Assembly (NCBI RefSeq): GCF_004337475.1
Contig: NZ_SJZJ01000022.1
Coordinates: 1 to 51,122 of the forward strand
DNA: 51,122 nt
Reading direction: 5' to 3'
From: Nocardioides jejuensis
GTDB taxonomy: Bacteria > Actinomycetota > Actinomycetes > Propionibacteriales > Nocardioidaceae
The translations under genes were made by a program, and so were the position numbers. The notes under the pieces were generated by a model that did no database searches, was not told the origin of the DNA, and saw nothing but the letters and a program-made list of their open reading frames with translations. Positions 44,684 to 51,122 of this stretch are shown piece after piece (position 1 is the stretch's first letter; each line of letters opens with the position of its first letter).

Positions 44684-45754
44684 TCAGGCGACGACCTTGC
44701 CCCGGAGCACCACGAGCGACGGGGAGTGGAGTACGCCGAGGTCGGCGCGCGGGTCAGCGTCGTACACGACGAAGTCGGCCTCGCTGCCCTCCTCGAGCGC
44801 GCCGAATCCGAGCCATGCGCGGCCCTTCCACGACGCCGAGGCGAGCGCCTCCTCGGCGGGGATGCCCAGCTCGTGCATCGCGATGACCTCGTTGGCCAGG
44901 TTGCCGTGGCGCTTCTCGCCCCCGCCGTCAGTGCCCGCGAAGAGCGGCACGCCGGCCTCGAAGGCGCTCATCAACACCTCGCGACGCCGGGCGTGCAGGT
45001 CGGTCATCCGGTCGGCGTACGCCGGGAACTTCGCGCGGCCCGCGTCCGCGAACCCCAGGAACTTCGACGTCTGCATCACCGTCGGCACCAGGGCGGTCCC
45101 GCGGCGCGCCATCTCGTCGACGAGCTCCAGCGAGAGACCCGTGCCGTGCTCGATGCAGTCGATGCCGGCGCGGATCAGGCCGGGAAGGACCTCAGGCCCG
45201 AAGCAGTGAGCCGTGACCTTGGCGCCGTGGCGGTGCGCCGTCGCGATCGCCTCCGCCAGGTCCGCCGCGGGGAACGTCGGCAGCAGGTCACCGTCGGCGC
45301 GGGAGATCCAGTCGCCGACGATCTTGACCCAGCCGTCCCCGCGCTCGGCCTGCCGAGCGATCTCCAGCGCAAGGTCACGCGGCTCGACCTCCACGCCGTA
45401 GCCCGGGAGGTAGCGCCGCGTCCGGGCGACGTGGCGGCCAGCGCGGACCAGGCGCGGCAGGTCGTCGCGCTCCTGCACGAACCGGGTGTCGATCGGCGAT
45501 CCGCAGTCGCGGATCAGCAGTGCCCCTGCATCGCGGTCCTCGAGGGCCGTCGCCACGGTCTCCTCCTCGGAGACCGCGCCCTCCTCCCCCAGCCCGAGGT
45601 GGCAGTGCGCGTCGACGAGGCCTGGCACGATCCAGCCCCGCGCGGCCGTCTCCGCGCCCGGCTGGGCGTGGTAGGTCACGTGGCCGTCGACGACGTAGAG
45701 GTCCTGGACCTCGCCGGACGGGAGAACCGGGCCATGGAAGCGCAGGGTGCTCAT
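44684..45754 (-). CDS. Amidohydrolase-superfamily metalloenzyme
   Basis: A 356-residue protein with the TIM-barrel amidohydrolase pattern: VPGLVDAHCHLG (HxH, residues about 49-54), VKIVGDW (Lys), VTAHCFGPEV and CIEHGTGLS (metal His), and AGTDGG (catalytic Asp). N- and C-terminal beta strands form the usual small domain (FVVYDADPRADL). It occupies the position of Rv2915c beside ffh. The substrate is unknown; imidazolonepropionase- or prolidase-like members act on cyclic amides or peptides. The ATG at 45754 is 7 nt after a TAGGTT box. Confidence 0.88.
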   Translation of the reverse strand: MSTLRFHGPVLPSGEVQDLYVVDGHVTYHAQPGAETAARGWIVPGLVDAHCHLGLGEEGAVSEEETVATALEDRDAGALLIRDCGSPIDTRFVQERDDLPRLVRAGRHVARTRRYLPGYGVEVEPRDLALEIARQAERGDGWVKIVGDWISRADGDLLPTFPAADLAEAIATAHRHGAKVTAHCFGPEVLPGLIRAGIDCIEHGTGLSLELVDEMARRGTALVPTVMQTSKFLGFADAGRAKFPAYADRMTDLHARRREVLMSAFEAGVPLFAGTDGGGEKRHGNLANEVIAMHELGIPAEEALASASWKGRAWLGFGALEEGSEADFVVYDADPRADLGVLHSPSLVVLRGKVVA

Positions 45755-45761
45755 GGTCGCC

Positions 45762-45767
45762 AACCTA
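45762..45767 (-). promoter_or_regulatory. -10 box (TAGGTT), leaderless promoter of the amidohydrolase
   Basis: TAGGTT is followed by 7 nt and the ATG at 45754. The 22-bp repeat array starts 1 nt upstream. Confidence 0.55.
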
Positions 45768-45768
45768 G

Positions 45769-45834
45769 CGTCAGAACCCGGGACTCAATCCGCCAAGACC
45801 CGGGACTCGGCGCGCCAAAACCCGGGTCTGGGCG
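45769..45834 (-). repeat. Three tandem 22-bp units with CCCGGG core (locus 2)
   Basis: Units are 45769-45790, 45791-45812 and 45813-45834. All three contain ACCCGGG preceded by CAgAA/CAAGA/CAAAA. The array fills the space between the stop codon of the NYN gene (45835) and the -10 box of the amidohydrolase. Same family as 20676-20741, opposite orientation relative to the downstream gene. Confidence 0.8.
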
Positions 45835-46203
45835 CTAGAGGAGGGAGAGCAGCCAGGCGGCGCCCACGCTGCGGGCGCGGAGAGCCTCCGAACGCAGCGC
45901 GAGCTCGCGGTCGGAGGTCGCCACGACGACCTCGTGGCCCTTGGCGACGAGCGCTCGGACCTCGTCGAGGATCGCGGCATCGCCGTCCTTCGGAGCGTGG
46001 ACGACGCGGACGTCGCGGTCGCGTCCGGCCCTCACCCCGCCCTTGGCCTGGCCCTCCAGGACCAGCACGACCGCGTCGTACGCGATGTCGGCGACGAGCA
46101 GCTGCTCGTGCAGGCGTCGGGCCGCACCCGCGCGGTCCTTCCACCAGCCGTCGGGCCGCGCGCCGACGACGTTCGCGCCGTCGACGACGAGGACCCGCTT
46201 CAC
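45835..46203 (-). CDS. NYN/PIN-like RNase-fold protein
   Basis: A 122-residue protein. RVLVVDGANVVGARPDGWWK (residues 3-22) carries the first conserved Asp and Asn of the NYN fold; VLVLEGQAK, DGDAAILDEV and VVATSDRELALRS supply the other acidic positions. This matches YacP-like predicted nucleases, probably acting on RNA. The GTG start at 46203 is 7 nt after the ffh stop, so it is probably co-transcribed with ffh. Confidence 0.8.
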   Translation of the reverse strand: MKRVLVVDGANVVGARPDGWWKDRAGAARRLHEQLLVADIAYDAVVLVLEGQAKGGVRAGRDRDVRVVHAPKDGDAAILDEVRALVAKGHEVVVATSDRELALRSEALRARSVGAAWLLSLL

Positions 46204-46210
46204 GCCCGGG

Positions 46211-47770
<1,560 letters not shown>

Positions 47771-47834
47771 GAGTCAGGTCCCTCGTGTGTCTAAGGAGGA
47801 TGGTGCGGTCGACCAGTTTCGCTGGACGGCGCGA

Positions 47835-50081
47835 TCAGGCCTCAAGGGTAACGGTGCGGACGAGCGCGTCACGAACGGAGTTCGCCGCCGCCTCCGCGCG
47901 CTCGGTCGACGGGAGCGATCCATCGGGCTCGATCACGTAGAAGACGTCGACGGCCTGCGGACCGAGCGTCGACACGTGGGCGGACCTGACCGAGAGCCCG
48001 AGGTCGGCGAGCGTCGCGCAGACCAGGAACACGACACCGGGCCGGTCGTCCATGCGGACCTCCAGCACCGCGGCGGTGTCGGAGGCCTCGGGACGCACCC
48101 GGACGGTGGGCTCGAGGCGACCCGGACGAGGGCGTTCGAGACGAGACCGGGCATCGAGACGGCCCTCGACGATCGACTCCAGACGCGTCCGGAGAACGGC
48201 GGCGTCCAGGTGCTGCTCGTCGGTGTCCCAGACCGAGATGCCGATCGGGTCCTGGGTCCAGACCTTCGCGCCGTGCACCGAGGTCTTCTGCACGGCGAAC
48301 ATCGCGGCGGCATCCGCAAGCAGGCCAACCCGGTCCCCCGACATGACCGTCACCCGCGCACCCTCGGCGTGGTGCTCGACCTCGACGTGGACCTTCTTGG
48401 GGTCCTCCAGGATCTCCGCAGGCACGTCGACCGACGGCTCCTCCACGGTCAGCGCGTGCGTGTCCGAGGCGCCGGTGAGCATCGCGGCGTACGTCCGCTG
48501 GGCGAGGTGTCGGACCAGGCTGGCGCGCCACTTGGTCCACGCCTGCGGCGAGGCAGCGCGGGCGTCGGCCTCCGTGAGCGCGACCAGCAACGAGAGCGCC
48601 TCAGGGTTCGGGATGTGCTCGAGGAGCAGCTGCACCGTCGCCGGGTCGTCGGGGTCACGCGTGGTCGCGGTCTCGCTGAGCAGGAGGTGCCAGCGCACGA
48701 GGGTGCCGACGAGGTCGACCTCGTCGGGCGCGAACCCGACCCGCTCCGCGACCTGCCGCGCGATCGGCTCGCCCTCGACGGAGTGGTCGCCGAGCTCGCA
48801 CTTGCCGATGTCGTGCAGCAGCGCCGACACCATGAGTACGTCGGGGCGCGCGACGCGGCGGATCAGCTCCGACGCTTCGATGCAGGTCTCCACGACGTGC
48901 CGGTCCACGGTGAAGCGGTGGATCACCGAGGCGTGCGGCAGCGACCGGATCAGGTCCCACTCGGGCAGGATCCGCTGCAGGGCGCGGGTCTCCTCCAGCG
49001 TCTCCCAGACCGGCAGCATCGGACGACCTGCGGAGAGCAGGCGGACGAGCAGGTGGCGGGCCTGCGCGGGCCACGGAGTCGGCAGCTCGGGACAGGCGCG
49101 TGCCAGGCGGGCCGCGGTGGCGGGCGACAGCGGCAGCGACCGCTCGGCCGCCTCGGCGGCGGCGCGGAGCAGCAGGAACGGGTCGTTCTCCGGCTTGGCG
49201 CCGGCACCGAGCACGACCTCGCCCGAGGAGATGGCCAGCCCGGGGGCGATCGCGACGAGGTCCGGCTTGCGCGCACCCCGCAGCGACGCGGGACGGGCGA
49301 TCACCTGGTCGACGCGGTGCCAGGTCAGGCGCGAGATGTGGGTCAGCCGGCGGCCGAGGTCGCGCACGTGCACCTGCACGGCGCGGGCGTCCTCGAGGCC
49401 CAGCGGCTCGGCCATCTGGCCCCACATCTCGGGGGTGATCCGGTCCGATGCGCGCCCGGCGATCGTGTGGACGATGTCGCGGGTGTCGAGCAGCGCCTGC
49501 CGGCAACGCTCCACATCGACGTGCGGGACGTCGACGAGCCAGGTCGCAACCAGCGCCTTGAGCGCGGTCGCGTCGCGCAGGCCACCCTCGGCCTCCTTGA
49601 GGTCCGGGACGGAGACGTGCGCGAGCTCGCCGGTGATGGCGTGCCGGCTGCGGACCAGCTCGTGGAAGCCGGGCAGCTTCATCCGCGCCTCGCGGCGCCA
49701 GGCACCGAGCATGTGGGTGCGCAGGCGGAGGGTGAGGTTCGGGTCGCCGGCGAGGTGGCGGGCGTCGAGCATGCCCAACGCGACGCGCAGGTCCGCCTCC
49801 CCCGCCTCGATGCACTGGTCGAGGGTGCGGACGGAGTGGTCGAGCTTCGCGCCGGAGTCCCAGAGCGGGTACCAGAGCTTCTCCGGCAGATCGCCGACGT
49901 CGACACCTGCGTCGTACACGAGGACGACGTCGAGGTCCGAGTGCGGCGCGAGCTCGCCGCGCCCGTAGCCACCGACGGCGACCAGGGCGACTCCCGTGTC
50001 GGAGCCGCCCAGGTCGGCGTACGCCGTGGCGCAGAGCTCGTCGGCCGCAGCCGTCCGGAGCGCGCGTTCCTCCGCAGTCAT
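47835..50081 (-). CDS. glnD: PII nucleotidyltransferase/hydrolase GlnD
   Basis: GlnD (748 aa) modifies and demodifies the PII protein according to glutamine level. The nucleotidyltransferase motif GGYGRGELAPHSDLDVV is near residue 37. The HD hydrolase domain has ALLHDIGKCELGDHS near 425. Two ACT domains follow (about 560-640 and 675-748; the second begins VLEVRMDDRPGVVFL). In actinobacteria the reaction is adenylylation of PII rather than uridylylation. The ATG is 13 nt after the glnK stop, and the operon order amt-glnK-glnD is the classic actinobacterial one. Confidence 0.95.
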   Translation of the reverse strand: MTAEERALRTAAADELCATAYADLGGSDTGVALVAVGGYGRGELAPHSDLDVVLVYDAGVDVGDLPEKLWYPLWDSGAKLDHSVRTLDQCIEAGEADLRVALGMLDARHLAGDPNLTLRLRTHMLGAWRREARMKLPGFHELVRSRHAITGELAHVSVPDLKEAEGGLRDATALKALVATWLVDVPHVDVERCRQALLDTRDIVHTIAGRASDRITPEMWGQMAEPLGLEDARAVQVHVRDLGRRLTHISRLTWHRVDQVIARPASLRGARKPDLVAIAPGLAISSGEVVLGAGAKPENDPFLLLRAAAEAAERSLPLSPATAARLARACPELPTPWPAQARHLLVRLLSAGRPMLPVWETLEETRALQRILPEWDLIRSLPHASVIHRFTVDRHVVETCIEASELIRRVARPDVLMVSALLHDIGKCELGDHSVEGEPIARQVAERVGFAPDEVDLVGTLVRWHLLLSETATTRDPDDPATVQLLLEHIPNPEALSLLVALTEADARAASPQAWTKWRASLVRHLAQRTYAAMLTGASDTHALTVEEPSVDVPAEILEDPKKVHVEVEHHAEGARVTVMSGDRVGLLADAAAMFAVQKTSVHGAKVWTQDPIGISVWDTDEQHLDAAVLRTRLESIVEGRLDARSRLERPRPGRLEPTVRVRPEASDTAAVLEVRMDDRPGVVFLVCATLADLGLSVRSAHVSTLGPQAVDVFYVIEPDGSLPSTERAEAAANSVRDALVRTVTLEA

Positions 50082-50094
50082 GCCGCGAAGGATG

Positions 50095-50463
<369 letters not shown>

Positions 50464-50470
50464 TCAGGGC

Positions 50471-51122
50471 TCAGAAGTGAAGCGTGCCACTACCAGGGCC
50501 CAGATGGGGCCGGGCCCCGCCGGTCGGGTGCAGGTCGTACGCCGCCTCGGCGTGGATGACGAGGTCGACGCCGAGCGACTCGTCGTCCGCGTGGACCCGG
50601 AAGCCCATCGTCGTGTCGAGGATCCGGACCAGCGCAGCGGTCATCAGGCCGGAGAACGCGAAGGTGACGAGCGCGGCGACCACCTGGCGCCACAGCTGGT
50701 CGAGACCGCCGCCGTAGAAGAGGCCGTCGACGCCGACCACGTCGGCGTTCGCGAGGAGACCGATGAGGGTCATGCCGACCAGACCACCGACGAGGTGGAC
50801 ACCGACCACGTCGAGGGAGTCGTCGTAGCCGAAGTGGTGCTTCCAGCCGACCGCGACGGCGCAGACCGCGCCCGCCACCGTGCCGACGAGCGTCGCACCG
50901 ATCGGCGAGACCGAGCCGCAGGACGGCGTGATCGCGACCAGACCGGCGACCACACCCGACGCCGCACCGAACGACGTGGCGTGCCCGTCACGCACCCGCT
51001 CGACGAGCGACCAGGCGAGGAGGCCCGCGCAACCGGCCATGAGGGTGTTGACGAAGACGATCGCTGCGGTGTGGTTGGCCGCGAGCGCCGAGCCGGCGTT
51101 GAAGCCGAACCAGCCGAACCAG
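50471..51122 (-). CDS. amt: Ammonium transporter of the amt-glnK-glnD operon (partial, 5' end outside)
   Basis: At least 216 residues of the C-terminal half of an Amt channel; the gene continues past the window end. WFGWFGFNAGSALAANH lies at the cut edge, then SLDVVGVHLVGGLVGM with the pore His and a final membrane helix. The cytoplasmic tail (FRVHADDESLGVDLVIHAEA) is that of PII-coupled transporters, and a 25-residue His/Pro/Gly-rich end is extra. It lies upstream of glnK and glnD on the same strand. Confidence 0.95.
   Translation of the reverse strand, partial: WFGWFGFNAGSALAANHTAAIVFVNTLMAGCAGLLAWSLVERVRDGHATSFGAASGVVAGLVAITPSCGSVSPIGATLVGTVAGAVCAVAVGWKHHFGYDDSLDVVGVHLVGGLVGMTLIGLLANADVVGVDGLFYGGGLDQLWRQVVAALVTFAFSGLMTAALVRILDTTMGFRVHADDESLGVDLVIHAEAAYDLHPTGGARPHLGPGSGTLHF

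Overview
The window is a G+C-rich, gene-dense stretch of an actinobacterial chromosome. The start and stop patterns, the many TAnnnT -10 boxes directly in front of start codons, and the gene content point to the Actinobacteria. From memory, the closest overall fit is a Nocardioides-like member of the Propionibacteriales; no search was run, so the genus is an inference. The order nusA-rimP-DUF4439-proS ... ispG-rseP-dxr ... rlmN-cdsA-frr-pyrH-tsf-rpsB-M23-xer-dprA-comM-yraN ... DUF2469-rnhB-lepB-rplS-trmD-rimM-KH-rpsP-amidohydrolase-ffh-glnD-glnK-amt resembles the corresponding Mycobacterium tuberculosis region (roughly Rv2841c to Rv2920c), so this is core chromosome with a few accessory insertions. 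I saw no tRNA, rRNA, transposon, prophage or CRISPR array.

Layout. 1-5.3 kb: nusA and rimP (coupled), a divergent Tat/lipoprotein plus DUF4439 ferritin-like pair, a HAD hydrolase and proS. 5.3-8.3 kb: patatin-like phospholipase, DoxX-like membrane protein and DUF4081/GNAT acetyltransferase. 8.3-14 kb: a SHOCT-domain membrane protein, ispG, a TetR-type regulator, a regularly spaced palindrome array, rseP, dxr and an orphan N-terminal piece of an acyl-CoA synthetase; ispG and dxr are two MEP-pathway steps. 14-20.7 kb: BluB (lower-ligand synthesis for B12), a LOG-like protein and a complete Bat-type operon (moxR, DUF58, small membrane protein, two VWA proteins, TPR protein). 20.7-25 kb: a GT4 glycosyltransferase, SRPBCC and TPR genes from overlapping divergent promoters, rlmN and a META-domain lipoprotein. 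25-29.2 kb: cdsA, frr, pyrH, tsf and rpsB. 29.6-36.5 kb: M23 peptidase, tyrosine recombinase, dprA-comM-yraN and a lone tadG-tadE pair. 36.6-40.4 kb: DUF2469, rnhB, lepB, rplS and a divergent Fic protein. 40.4-51.1 kb: a stand-alone ammonium transporter, a TrmD-GNAT fusion, rimM, KH protein, rpsP, amidohydrolase, NYN protein, ffh, then glnD-glnK-amt, with the last amt gene cut by the window end.

The most notable signals are: (1) five palindromic cores spaced 56-57 bp apart between rseP and a TetR-type gene; (2) a family of 22-bp triple repeats filling the gap between an upstream stop codon and a leaderless promoter at two distant loci; (3) at least fifteen genes whose start codon lies 6-8 nt after a TAnnnT box, suggesting leaderless mRNAs; (4) back-to-back -10 boxes that share two bases; and (5) TrmD fused to a GNAT acetyltransferase. 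All coordinates and motifs were read by eye. No database search or folding calculation was done.
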